Shown in pieces: positions 56,139-64,000 of a stretch of DNA of 64,000 nt. Source of the stretch: Lysobacter lycopersici (GTDB taxonomy: Bacteria > Pseudomonadota > Gammaproteobacteria > Xanthomonadales > Xanthomonadaceae); the NCBI RefSeq assembly GCF_007556775.1, contig NZ_CP041742.1, positions 310,001-374,000 of the forward strand, read 5' to 3'. Position 1 is the first letter of the stretch. Every line of letters begins with the position of its first letter. Both the position numbers and the translations under genes were made by a program. A model generated the notes under the pieces. The model ran no database searches. It saw nothing but the letters and a program-made list of their open reading frames with translations, and was not told the origin of the DNA.

Positions 56139-56900
56139 ATGCGCCGCAAGATCGTCGCCGGCAACTGGAAACTGCATGGCGACCGCGCCTTCGCCACCGC
56201 CCTGGTCGATGCGATCGCCGCGGTCCCGGCACCGGCCGGGGTCGAGCGCGTGGTGATGCCGCCGTTCCCCTATCTCGCCGAACTCGCCTGGCAGTTCGCC
56301 GGCAAGGGTGTGGAACTGGGCGCCCAGGACGTCAGCGAACACGCCAAGGGTGCGTTCACCGGCGAAGTCGCCGCTTCGATGCTGGCCGACATCGGCGCCC
56401 GCTACGTCCTCGTCGGCCATTCGGAACGGCGCCAGTACCACGGCGAATCGAGCGACCTGGTCGCGCGCAAGTTCATCGCGGCCCGCGCCGCAGGGCTGGT
56501 GCCGGTGCTGTGCGTGGGCGAAACCCTGGCCGAACGCGAGGCGGGGCGGACCGAAGCCGTGATCGCCGCCCAGCTGGCGCCGGTGTTCAAGCTCGCGGGG
56601 GTCGGCGCACTGGACGGCGCCGTGGTCGCCTACGAACCGGTGTGGGCGATCGGCACCGGCCTGACCGCCACCCCAGGGCAGGCCCAGGCGGTGCACGCAT
56701 TCATTCGTGGCGAAATCGCGGGACGCGATGCTAAAATCGCGGATTCGCTGCCGATCCTCTATGGCGGCAGTTGCAAGCCCGACAATGCCGCCGCGCTGTT
56801 TTCGCAGGCCGATGTCGACGGCGGGTTGATCGGCGGGGCCTCGCTCGAGGCCGCCGGTTTCCTCGCCATCGTCGCGGCGGCCGCCCAGGAATCCGTCTGA
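56139..56900 (+). CDS. tpiA: Triose-phosphate isomerase
   Basis: TpiA interconverts dihydroxyacetone phosphate and glyceraldehyde-3-phosphate. The 253-residue protein has AGNWKLHG at the start (lysine K11), the catalytic histidine H94 in VGHSERRQYHGE, and the catalytic glutamate E166 in AYEPVWAIGTG. YGGSCKPDNA and GLIGGASL are the phosphate loops. ATG 56139, with GAGGAGT ahead, is preferred over GTG 56136. The stop overlaps the secG ATG by one base. Confidence 0.96.
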   Translation: MRRKIVAGNWKLHGDRAFATALVDAIAAVPAPAGVERVVMPPFPYLAELAWQFAGKGVELGAQDVSEHAKGAFTGEVAASMLADIGARYVLVGHSERRQYHGESSDLVARKFIAARAAGLVPVLCVGETLAEREAGRTEAVIAAQLAPVFKLAGVGALDGAVVAYEPVWAIGTGLTATPGQAQAVHAFIRGEIAGRDAKIADSLPILYGGSCKPDNAAALFSQADVDGGLIGGASLEAAGFLAIVAAAAQESV

Positions 56901-57358
56901 TGTTGATGCTCGCCCTGAATGTGGTCTATGTCCTGATCGCGATCGCCATGATCGCGATGATCCTGATGCAACGCGGTGCGGGTGCGCAGGCCGGTTCCGG
57001 CTTCGGCGGCGGCGCCTCGGCCACCGTGTTCGGCTCGCGCGGCGCCTCGAACTTCCTGTCCAAGAGCACCAAGTGGCTGGCGATCGTGTTCTTCGCGATC
57101 AGCCTGTTCATGGCGTACCACATCAACCATTCCGCGGTCGCGACGCCAGCGGCGCAGGACCTTGGCCTGATGGGCTCGGTTCCGGCCGCGAAGACGCCGT
57201 CTCCGTCCGCCCCGCTGCAGGAGATTCCGGCGGCGCCGGCTCCGGCCCAGCAGCAGGGCCCCGCGGTGCCGGCGCAGCAGGTTCCGGCCGCCCCGGCTCC
57301 GGCGCAACAGCAGGGCACGCCTCCGGCGCCGTCCCCGGTTCCTTCGCAAGGCGGTTGA
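56900..57358 (+). CDS. secG: Protein translocase subunit SecG
   Basis: SecG is the small helper subunit of the SecYEG channel in the inner membrane. The 152-residue protein has two membrane helices (about 3-22 and 55-73) joined by the conserved GGGASATVFGSRGASNFLSKST. Unlike a typical SecG of 75-115 residues, it has a long Pro/Ala/Gln tail (about 85-152) in which PAAPAPAQQQG is repeated twice. The tail faces the periplasm if the topology is normal. tpiA-secG-tRNA-Leu-nuo is a familiar gene order. Confidence 0.93.
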   Translation: MLMLALNVVYVLIAIAMIAMILMQRGAGAQAGSGFGGGASATVFGSRGASNFLSKSTKWLAIVFFAISLFMAYHINHSAVATPAAQDLGLMGSVPAAKTPSPSAPLQEIPAAPAPAQQQGPAVPAQQVPAAPAPAQQQGTPPAPSPVPSQGG

Positions 57359-57378
57359 GGCAACGGTTAAACTATCGG

Positions 57379-57402
57379 ACACGACGGCGCGAGTCGTCGT
57401 GT
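57379..57402 (+). other. Hairpin between secG and tRNA-Leu
   Basis: 8-bp stem ACACGACG/CGTCGTGT with an 8-base loop, 20 bases after the secG stop, 10 bases before the tRNA. A TAAACT -10-like box lies just upstream (57368-57373). There is no T-tract, so it is not a standard terminator. Confidence 0.45.
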
Positions 57403-57412
57403 GAACAGAATT

Positions 57413-57497
57413 GCCCAGGTGGCGGAATTGGTAGACGCACTACCTTGAGGTGGTAGCGGCTTCGGTCGTGGGGGTTCGAGTCCCCCCTTGGGCACCA
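57413..57497 (+). tRNA. tRNA-Leu (anticodon GAG)
   Basis: 85 bases with the long variable arm of class II tRNAs. Acceptor GCCCAGG pairs with CTTGGGC (one G-T); the anticodon stem CTACC/GGTAG holds loop TTGAGGT, anticodon GAG (reads CUC and CUU). T-arm GGTTCGAGTCC and CCA are encoded. Confidence 0.95.
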
Positions 57498-57504
57498 ACA
57501 ACGA

Positions 57505-57524
57505 GGCGGATGGAAACATCCGCC
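57505..57524 (+). other. GAAA-loop hairpin just after tRNA-Leu
   Basis: Perfect 8-bp stem GGCGGATG/CATCCGCC with a GAAA tetraloop, 7 bases after the CCA end; a second small hairpin, GCCGC-GCA-GCGGC, is at 57545-57557. Neither has a T-run, so read-through from the tRNA into nuoA seems possible. Confidence 0.55.
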
Positions 57525-57577
57525 GGCTCCATCCCAGAGCAACGGCCGCGCAGCGGCAAGTAGCCGAGAGAACACGA

Positions 57578-57934
57578 GTGCTGGCCGAATACCTGCCGAC
57601 CCTGCTGTTCCTGATCGTCGCCACCGGCATCGGCATCGCGCTGATCGTCATCGGCAACGTCCTCGGGCCCCGACGCCCGAACCCAGAGAAGCTCTCGCCC
57701 TACGAATGCGGTTTCGCCGCGTTCGAGGACGCGCGCATGCGCTTCGACGTGCGCTACTACCTGATCGCGATCCTGTTCATCGCCTTCGACCTGGAAATCG
57801 CGTTCGTCTTCCCGTGGGCGCTGGTGTTCCGCCAGCTCGGCGTGTTCGGGCTGGTCGAGATGGGCATCTTCCTCGGCCTGCTGCTGCTCGGGTTCATTTA
57901 CGTGTGGAAGAAGGGCGCGCTGGAATGGGAGTGA
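57578..57934 (+). CDS. nuoA: NADH-quinone oxidoreductase subunit A
   Basis: A 118-residue membrane subunit of respiratory complex I. GTG 57578 after GAGAGAAC is the start; the longer open frame would begin inside the tRNA. Three helices are seen ([63 protein letters not shown]). The loop with [22 protein letters not shown] contains the conserved cysteine near the quinone site. First of at least seven nuo genes, four bases ahead of nuoB. Confidence 0.95.
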   Translation: MLAEYLPTLLFLIVATGIGIALIVIGNVLGPRRPNPEKLSPYECGFAAFEDARMRFDVRYYLIAILFIAFDLEIAFVFPWALVFRQLGVFGLVEMGIFLGLLLLGFIYVWKKGALEWE

Positions 57935-57938
57935 CCGC

Positions 57939-58526
57939 ATGAGCCTGCTCGGTACCGTCCAGGGCCTGGTCGACAAGGCCAACAACCCGCTGCCGCAGGG
58001 GCAGGTTGACGACATCCTGCGCCCGGCCGGCGAGAACCCGCTGCTGGAGCAGGGGTTCCTGATGACGAGCTCCGACATCCTGCTGAACTGGGCGCGCACC
58101 GGTTCGATGTGGCCGATGACCTTCGGCCTGGCCTGCTGCGCGGTCGAGATGATGCATGCCGGCGCATCGCGCCTGGACCTGGACCGCTACGGCGTGGTGT
58201 TCCGTCCGTCGCCGCGCCAGAGCGACGTGATGATCGTCGCCGGTACCCTGGTCAACAAGATGGCCCCGGCGCTGCGCAAGGTCTACGACCAGATGCCCGA
58301 CCCGAAGTGGGTGATCTCGATGGGCAGCTGCGCGAACGGGGGCGGCTACTACCACTATTCCTATTCGGTGGTGCGCGGCTGCGACCGCATCGTTCCGGTG
58401 GACATCTACGTTCCCGGTTGCCCGCCGACCGCCGAGGCGCTGGTCTACGGCATCCTGCAGTTGCAGAAGAAGATCCGCCGCGCCAGCAACTTCGGCGAAA
58501 ACAAGACGGGGCTGCGCGATGCGTGA
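57939..58526 (+). CDS. nuoB: NADH-quinone oxidoreductase subunit B
   Basis: This subunit carries the N2 [4Fe-4S] cluster that reduces quinone. The 195-residue protein has [15 protein letters not shown] with the adjacent cysteine pair, [16 protein letters not shown] and [15 protein letters not shown], which supply the four cluster ligands. It overlaps nuoC by eight bases. The first 30 residues are less conserved and could be shorter. Confidence 0.96.
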   Translation: MSLLGTVQGLVDKANNPLPQGQVDDILRPAGENPLLEQGFLMTSSDILLNWARTGSMWPMTFGLACCAVEMMHAGASRLDLDRYGVVFRPSPRQSDVMIVAGTLVNKMAPALRKVYDQMPDPKWVISMGSCANGGGYYHYSYSVVRGCDRIVPVDIYVPGCPPTAEALVYGILQLQKKIRRASNFGENKTGLRDA

Positions 58527-59280
58527 GGCTCCCGCCGCATTCGCCGAACGCCTGCGCGCGCGTTTCCCTGGCGCCGAAGTCTCGGTCGACGAACCGCGCG
58601 GCGAAGTCGGCATCGTGTTCGATGCGGCCGAATCGCACGCGAACTGCAAGACCTTGCGCGACGAGTTCGGCTTCGAACAGCTGATCGACGTCGCCGGCAT
58701 CGATTACCTCGGCTACGGCAGCGACGAATGGGACACCGACGTGTCCTCGGAAGGCTTCAGCCGTGGCGTCGAAGGCCGCAATGTCGGCCGCTTCAAGTTT
58801 GGTGAAACCCCGAGCCAGCAGTTGCCCGAGCCGGACGGCGAGGGCGCGATCCCGGTGCCGCAACGCCGCTTCGCCGCGGTGCTGCAGCTGCTGTCCGTCG
58901 CCAACAACCGGCGCCTGCGCGTGCGCACGTTCGCGCCCGACGACGTGCTGCCGGTGGTGCCTTCGGTCGTCGACCTGTGGCCGGTGGCGAACTGGTTCGA
59001 GCGCGAGGCCTTCGACATGTTCGGCATCGTGTTCCAGGGCCATCCGGACCTGCGTCGCATCCTCACCGACTACGGTTTCGTCGGCCATCCGTTCCGCAAG
59101 GATTTCCCGCTGATCGGCAACGTCGAAGTGCGCTACGACGCGGACAGGAAGCGCGTGGTGTACGAACCGGTGACCAGCGTCGAGCCGCGGGTGAACGTGC
59201 CGCGCGTGGTCCGCGACGACGCGCGCTACGCGACTGCGGCGGGAGAGCAGGCGGGCCGCAAGGCAGGGGGCGTGAAGTGA
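58519..59280 (+). CDS. nuoC: NADH-quinone oxidoreductase subunit C
   Basis: A 253-residue peripheral-arm subunit. The signature [39 protein letters not shown] is nearly complete at about 155-195 (shown here by its parts EAFDMFGI and [12 protein letters not shown]). [15 protein letters not shown] follows. It is separate from nuoD, unlike the fused NuoCD of E. coli. The stop overlaps the nuoD GTG. Confidence 0.95.
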   Translation: MREAPAAFAERLRARFPGAEVSVDEPRGEVGIVFDAAESHANCKTLRDEFGFEQLIDVAGIDYLGYGSDEWDTDVSSEGFSRGVEGRNVGRFKFGETPSQQLPEPDGEGAIPVPQRRFAAVLQLLSVANNRRLRVRTFAPDDVLPVVPSVVDLWPVANWFEREAFDMFGIVFQGHPDLRRILTDYGFVGHPFRKDFPLIGNVEVRYDADRKRVVYEPVTSVEPRVNVPRVVRDDARYATAAGEQAGRKAGGVK

Positions 59281-60596
59281 CCGCGCCGTCGATCCAGCAC
59301 CCGCCCGCGCACGCCGGTTTCGCCAGCAATCCGGCCGAAGCGAAGCAGGAAATCCGCAACTACACGCTGAACTTCGGTCCGCAGCATCCGGCGGCGCACG
59401 GCGTGCTGCGCCTCATCCTCGAGATGGACGGCGAAGTCGTGCAGCGCGCCGATCCGCACATCGGCCTGCTGCATCGTGGTACCGAGAAACTCGCGGAATC
59501 CAAGCCGTTCAACCAGTCGATCGGCTACATGGACCGACTCGACTACGTCTCGATGATGTGCAACGAGCACGCCTACGTGCGCGCGATCGAAACGCTGATG
59601 GGGATCGAGGCGCCGGAACGCGCGCAGTGGATCCGCACCATGTTCGACGAGGTCACGCGCATCCTGAACCACCTGATGTGGATCGGGTCGAACGCGCTCG
59701 ACCTCGGCGCGATGGCGGTGTTCCTGTACGCCTTCCGCGAGCGCGAGGAACTGATGGACTGCTACGAGGCGGTCAGCGGCGCGCGCATGCACGCGACCTA
59801 CTACCGCCCCGGCGGCGTCTACCGCGACCTGCCGAACCGCATGCCGCAGTACAAGGAATCGCCGTGGAAGAAGGGCGGCAAGCTCAAGCGCTTCAATTCC
59901 TGGCGCGAAGGCTCGCTGCTCGACTACCTCGAGCATTTCTGCGAGGACTTCCCCAAGCGCGTCGACGAGTACGAAACCCTGCTCACCGACAACCGCATCT
60001 GGAAGCAGCGCACCGTCGGCATCGGCGTGATCCCGCCGGAGCAGGCGCTGGCCTGGGGCATGACCGGGCCGATGCTGCGTGGTTCCGGCGTGGCCTGGGA
60101 CCTGCGCAAGAAGCAGCCCTACGCGAAGTACGCGGAAGTCGATTTCGACATCCCGGTCGGCGTGCAGGGCGACTGCTACGACCGTTACCTCGTGCGCGTC
60201 GCCGAAATGCGCCAGTCCACCCGCATCATCGAGCAGTGCGTGAAATGGCTGAAGGCCAATCCCGGCCCGGTAATGCTGGACAACTACAAGGTGTCGCCGC
60301 CGTCGCGCGAAGCGATGAAGGACGACATGGAAGCGCTGATCCACCACTTCAAGCTGTTCTCGGAGGGCTACAGCGTGCCCGCCGGCGAAACCTACAGCGC
60401 GGTGGAAGCGCCCAAGGGCGAGTTCGGCTGCTACCTGGTCAGCGACGGCGCGAACAAACCGTTCCGCTGCCACCTGCGCGCGCCGGGCTTCGCGCATCTG
60501 TCGTCGATGGACGCGATCGTCAAGGGCCACATGCTGGCGGACGTGGTCGCCATGATCGGCACCTATGACATCGTGTTCGGCGAGATTGACCGGTAA
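59277..60596 (+). CDS. nuoD: NADH-quinone oxidoreductase subunit D
   Basis: The 49-kDa type subunit, which with NuoB builds the quinone site. GTG 59277 overlaps the nuoC stop and gives 439 residues. Family blocks include [15 protein letters not shown] (quinone-site histidines), [24 protein letters not shown] and, near the C terminus, [32 protein letters not shown]. The [19 protein letters not shown] stretch is also typical. Six bases separate it from nuoE. Confidence 0.96.
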   Translation: MTAPSIQHPPAHAGFASNPAEAKQEIRNYTLNFGPQHPAAHGVLRLILEMDGEVVQRADPHIGLLHRGTEKLAESKPFNQSIGYMDRLDYVSMMCNEHAYVRAIETLMGIEAPERAQWIRTMFDEVTRILNHLMWIGSNALDLGAMAVFLYAFREREELMDCYEAVSGARMHATYYRPGGVYRDLPNRMPQYKESPWKKGGKLKRFNSWREGSLLDYLEHFCEDFPKRVDEYETLLTDNRIWKQRTVGIGVIPPEQALAWGMTGPMLRGSGVAWDLRKKQPYAKYAEVDFDIPVGVQGDCYDRYLVRVAEMRQSTRIIEQCVKWLKANPGPVMLDNYKVSPPSREAMKDDMEALIHHFKLFSEGYSVPAGETYSAVEAPKGEFGCYLVSDGANKPFRCHLRAPGFAHLSSMDAIVKGHMLADVVAMIGTYDIVFGEIDR

Positions 60597-60602
60597 GGAT
60601 CG

Positions 60603-61130
60603 ATGAAAGCGACTGGCAACTTCGAAAACGCGCGCAACGTCGACCCGATGGTCGCGCTCTCGGCGGAAACGCGTGCGCACATCGACCACTGGCTGGCCAA
60701 GTTCCCGGCCGACCGCAAGCGCTCCGCCGTGCTGCAGGGGCTGTTCGCCGCGCAGGAACAGAACGGCGGCTGGCTGAGCGACGAGATCATCGCTGCGGTC
60801 GCGAAGTACCTCGACCTCCCGCCGGTCTGGGCCTACGAGGTCGCGACCTTCTATTCGATGTTCGAAACCGAAAAGGTCGGCCGCAACAACGTCGCCTTCT
60901 GCACCAACATCAGCTGCTGGCTCAACGGCGCCGAGCAACTGGTCGAACACGCGGAGAAGAAGCTCGGCTGCAGGCTCGGCGAATCCACCGCCGACGGCCG
61001 CGTCTACCTCAAGCGCGAGGAAGAATGCGTGGCCGCCTGCTGCGGCGCGCCGGTGGTCGTGATCAACGGGCATTACCACGAGAAGCTCGATGCGGCGAAA
61101 GTCGACGAGCTGCTGGACGGGCTGAAGTAA
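60603..61130 (+). CDS. nuoE: NADH-quinone oxidoreductase subunit E
   Basis: The 24-kDa type subunit with a [2Fe-2S] cluster. The 175-residue protein has [13 protein letters not shown], the first pair of cysteines in [11 protein letters not shown] and the second pair in [12 protein letters not shown]. It is full length. Its TAA stop overlaps the nuoF ATG by one base (TAATG). Confidence 0.96.
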   Translation: MKATGNFENARNVDPMVALSAETRAHIDHWLAKFPADRKRSAVLQGLFAAQEQNGGWLSDEIIAAVAKYLDLPPVWAYEVATFYSMFETEKVGRNNVAFCTNISCWLNGAEQLVEHAEKKLGCRLGESTADGRVYLKREEECVAACCGAPVVVINGHYHEKLDAAKVDELLDGLK

Positions 61131-62497
61131 TGGGCGGACATAGCCACTACTCGGAAGGCTACGGCCCGGTCGGACCGGCGCCGCAGGAGCACAACGTCGT
61201 CTATACGACGCTGCACTTCGACAAGCCGTGGTCGTACGAGAACTACCTCAAGACCGGCGGCTACAGCGCGCTGCGCAAGATCCTGAGCGAGAAGATCGAG
61301 CCGGCCGCGGTCGTCGACATGGTCAAGGCTTCCGGCCTGCGCGGACGCGGCGGCGCGGGTTTCCCGACCGGCCTGAAGTGGAGCTTCATGCCGAAAGGCC
61401 CGGGACAGAAATACATCCTGTGCAATTCGGACGAATCCGAACCGGGCACAGCCAAGGATCGCGACATCCTGCGCTACAACCCGCACGCGGTGATCGAGGG
61501 CATGGCGATCGCCTGCTACGCGACCGGTTCCAGCGTCGCCTACAACTACCTGCGCGGCGAATTCCACCACGAGCCGTTCGAGCACCTGGAAGAAGCGACG
61601 CGCGAGGCCTACGCCAACGGCTGGCTGGGCAAGGACATTCTCGGCAGCGGCGTCGATATCGACATCTACAACGCGCTCGGCGCGGGCGCCTACATCTGCG
61701 GAGAGGAAACCGCGCTGATGGAGTCGCTGGAAGGCAAGAAGGGCCAGCCGCGCTACAAGCCGCCGTTCCCTGCCAATTTCGGCCTGTACGGCAAGCCGAC
61801 CACGATCAACAACACCGAAACCTATGCCTCGGTGCCGGCGATCGTGCGCAACGGCGCGGAATGGTTCGCCAACCTCGGCAAGCCGAACAACGGCGGGCCG
61901 AAGGTGTTTTCGATTTCCGGCCACGTCAACAATCCGGGCAACTTCGAGATCCGCCTCGGCACGCCGTTCGCCGACCTGCTGGCCATGGCCGGCGGCGTGC
62001 GCAACGGCCACAAGTTGAAGGCGGTGATCCCGGGCGGTTCGTCGATGCCGGTGCTGCCGGCGGAGACGATGCTCGCCTGCACCATGGATTACGACTCCAT
62101 CCAGAAGGCCGGTTCCGGCCTCGGTTCTGGCGCAGTGGTGGTGATGGACGAAACCACCTGCATGGTCCGCGCCTGCCAGCGCATCGCACGCTTCTACTTC
62201 AAGGAAAGCTGCGGCCAGTGCACGCCGTGCCGCGAAGGCACCGGCTGGATGTACCGCATGCTCACCCGCATCGCCAACTTCGAGGCGACGGTGGACGACC
62301 TGAACATGCTCAAGGCTTCGGCCGGACAGATTGAGGGCCACACCATCTGCGCCTTCGGCGAAGCCGCGGCGTGGCCGGTGCAGGGCTTCCTGCGCCATTT
62401 CTGGCACGAGTTCGAATACGCCATCGTGAACAAGCGCTTCTACGTCGACGACGAACGCGCGGGCACGCTGGTGAAGCCGGTGGAGGTCGCGGCATGA
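61130..62497 (+). CDS. nuoF: NADH-quinone oxidoreductase subunit F
   Basis: The 51-kDa subunit, which binds NADH, FMN and cluster N3. The 455-residue protein has [16 protein letters not shown] (FMN/NADH loop), [15 protein letters not shown], and [11 protein letters not shown] (three cluster cysteines) with the fourth in [13 protein letters not shown]. Sequence before about residue 25 is variable. It overlaps nuoG by four bases. Confidence 0.96.
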   Translation: MGGHSHYSEGYGPVGPAPQEHNVVYTTLHFDKPWSYENYLKTGGYSALRKILSEKIEPAAVVDMVKASGLRGRGGAGFPTGLKWSFMPKGPGQKYILCNSDESEPGTAKDRDILRYNPHAVIEGMAIACYATGSSVAYNYLRGEFHHEPFEHLEEATREAYANGWLGKDILGSGVDIDIYNALGAGAYICGEETALMESLEGKKGQPRYKPPFPANFGLYGKPTTINNTETYASVPAIVRNGAEWFANLGKPNNGGPKVFSISGHVNNPGNFEIRLGTPFADLLAMAGGVRNGHKLKAVIPGGSSMPVLPAETMLACTMDYDSIQKAGSGLGSGAVVVMDETTCMVRACQRIARFYFKESCGQCTPCREGTGWMYRMLTRIANFEATVDDLNMLKASAGQIEGHTICAFGEAAAWPVQGFLRHFWHEFEYAIVNKRFYVDDERAGTLVKPVEVAA

Positions 62498-64000
62498 GTG
62501 CGCAGCCGGTGAACCCGAAACTGCCGCCCGACCACGTCACCGTCTTCATTGACGGCGTGGAATGCGCCGCGCCCAAGGGTTCGATGATCATCCAGGCCGC
62601 GGACAAGGCCGGCATCCCGATCCCGCGTTTCTGCTATCACGACAAGCTGCCGATCGCGGCGAACTGCCGCATGTGCCTGGTCGAGGCGGAAATGGGCGGC
62701 AAGCCGCTGCCCAAGCCGCAGCCGGCCTGCGCCACGCCGGTCGCCGACGGCATGAAGGTGTTCACGCGCAGCGACAAGGCCCTGCAGTCGCAGCGCAACG
62801 TGATGGAGTTCCTGCTGATCAACCATCCGCTGGACTGCCCGATCTGCGACCAGGGCGGCGAATGCGAATTGCAGGACCTCTCGCTGGGCTACGGCCGTTC
62901 GGTGTCGCGCTTCTCCGAGCGCAAGCGCGTTGTGGCTGACGAGGATTTCGGGCCGCTGGTCGCCAGCGACATGACCCGTTGCATCCAGTGCACGCGCTGC
63001 GTGCGCTTCACCGCGGACATCGCCGGCACCTACGAACTCGGCGGCATGCAGCGCGGCGAGAACCTGCAGATCGGCACCTACGACGGCAAGCCGTTGACGA
63101 CCGAACTCTCCGGCAACGTCATCGACGTCTGCCCGGTCGGCGCGCTGACCAACAAGGTGTTCCGCTTCAAGGCGCGGCCGTGGGAACTGACCGCCAGGGA
63201 ATCGCTGGGCTGGCACGACGCGCTCGGTAGCAATCTGTTCCACCACGTGCGACGCGGCGAGATCCTGCGCAGCGTGCCGCGCGACAACGAAGCGGTGAAC
63301 GAGTGCTGGCTCTCGGACCGCGATCGTTACGCGCACCAGGGCCTGTACGCCGAGGATCGCGCGTCGGTTCCCCTGATCCGCGACGGCGAGAACTTCCGCG
63401 AGGCGACGTGGGACGAAGCGCTGGCGGAAGCGGCGAAGATCCTGCGCGAAAGCACGTCTTCGAACAGCGGCGGCGACGACCTCGGCGTGCTGGTGCATCC
63501 GGCGACCTCGAACGAGGAGGGCGCCTTGCTCGCGCGCCTCGCCGAAGCGCTCGGCAGCGGCAACCTCGACCATCGCATTGCGCAGATCGACCTGAGCGAT
63601 GGCGCGACGGCCGAAGCCTTCGGCATGCCGGTCGCCGAACTCGAACAAGCTGGCGCCATCGTCATCGTCGGCAGCAACCTGCGCCATGAAGTGCCGCTGC
63701 TGCACCATCGCGTGCGTCGGGCGACCCTGCGCGGGGCCAAGGTGCACGTGGTCAATCCGGTCGATTTCGAATTCGCGTTCCCGGTCGCTTCGAGCGGCAT
63801 CGTGCCGCCGTCGCAAATCGCGTCCGTGTTGGCGAACGTCGATGTCGGCGACGCGAACAGCGTCGCGGTGATCGTCGGTGGCGTGGCCGAAAACAGCCCG
63901 CATGCCGCGGCGATCCGCAAGGCCGTGGCCGATTTCGCCGCGGCGAAGAACGCGAAAATCTGCCGCATCCCGCAGGGCGCGAATGCGCTCGGCCTCGCGC
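62494..64000 (+). CDS. nuoG: NADH-quinone oxidoreductase subunit G, 3' end outside the window
   Basis: The 75-kDa subunit, the largest iron-sulfur protein of complex I. The frame starts with ATG at 62494, four bases into nuoF, and stays open to the window end (about 502 codons of some 750-900). An N-terminal [2Fe-2S] domain ([22 protein letters not shown]), [14 protein letters not shown], and [10 protein letters not shown] with [13 protein letters not shown] provide the clusters. The molybdopterin-oxidoreductase-like part starts near 220. Being unclosed, it is easily missed. Confidence 0.95.
   Translation, partial: MSAQPVNPKLPPDHVTVFIDGVECAAPKGSMIIQAADKAGIPIPRFCYHDKLPIAANCRMCLVEAEMGGKPLPKPQPACATPVADGMKVFTRSDKALQSQRNVMEFLLINHPLDCPICDQGGECELQDLSLGYGRSVSRFSERKRVVADEDFGPLVASDMTRCIQCTRCVRFTADIAGTYELGGMQRGENLQIGTYDGKPLTTELSGNVIDVCPVGALTNKVFRFKARPWELTARESLGWHDALGSNLFHHVRRGEILRSVPRDNEAVNECWLSDRDRYAHQGLYAEDRASVPLIRDGENFREATWDEALAEAAKILRESTSSNSGGDDLGVLVHPATSNEEGALLARLAEALGSGNLDHRIAQIDLSDGATAEAFGMPVAELEQAGAIVIVGSNLRHEVPLLHHRVRRATLRGAKVHVVNPVDFEFAFPVASSGIVPPSQIASVLANVDVGDANSVAVIVGGVAENSPHAAAIRKAVADFAAAKNAKICRIPQGANALGLA

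Overview
The window is a 64 kb piece of a high-GC gammaproteobacterial chromosome. Gene order, very short intergenic gaps, frequent GTGA/ATGA start-stop overlaps and several families of intergenic palindromic repeats point to the Xanthomonadaceae/Lysobacteraceae (a Lysobacter, Luteimonas or Thermomonas type of organism). This placement is from gene content and order, not from a phylogenetic marker. Almost all of it is core metabolism; there is no integrase, transposase, phage gene or CRISPR array. Both edges cut genes: dapA at the left and nuoG at the right.

Left third (1-23.5 kb): the end of dapA with a short BamC-like lipoprotein, tRNA-Glu(CTC) with a terminator, a lower-GC secreted orphan protein, ferredoxin, then a + strand run pcnB-folK-panB-panC-panD-pgi (polyadenylation, folate, pantothenate, glycolysis). 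After a repeat cluster come queG (-), then nnr-tsaE-amiC-mutL and two envelope genes (a DUF1684 lipoprotein and a TraB/GumN protein). Two TPR-sulfotransferases face each other at 16.7-19.9 kb. A solo RnfB-like ferredoxin and metG follow on the - strand, then two tandem DUF2147 secreted proteins.

Middle (23.6-43.4 kb): a large TonB-dependent receptor diverges from mrp-dcd. The - strand block 28.4-36.3 kb is the most interesting metabolic locus. It combines the three subunits of the prokaryotic 5-oxoprolinase (pxpA, pxpB, pxpC), pyroglutamyl peptidase (pcp), a paired DUF969/DUF979 membrane system, and a DUF885 metallopeptidase-like lipoprotein. Read together it looks like uptake and breakdown of pyroglutamyl peptides or 5-oxoproline. 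Then come rimO, a small Fe-permease-like protein, greB with a secreted orphan, a HerA-like ATPase, a LysM lytic transglycosylase, psd and SCO1.

Right third (44-64 kb): a dense + strand block prmB-aroC-asd-fimV-truA-trpF-trpB-trpA-accD-glmM, a 2OG-Fe(II) oxygenase, tpiA and secG. It is followed by tRNA-Leu(GAG) and the respiratory complex I operon nuoABCDEFG, which runs off the window. Aromatic amino acid, aspartate-family, fatty acid and cell-wall precursor synthesis are linked here by tight spacing.

No wholly new system is proven by the sequence. The best candidates for new biology are the pyroglutamate locus, the convergent sulfotransferase pair, the secreted orphan downstream of tRNA-Glu, and the way intergenic palindromes supply stop codons and -10 promoter elements. 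No stretch over 300 bases lacks a gene; the longest gaps (trpB leader, TonB receptor/mrp divergent region, gap before the TonB receptor gene end) are about 180-200 bases and are described individually.
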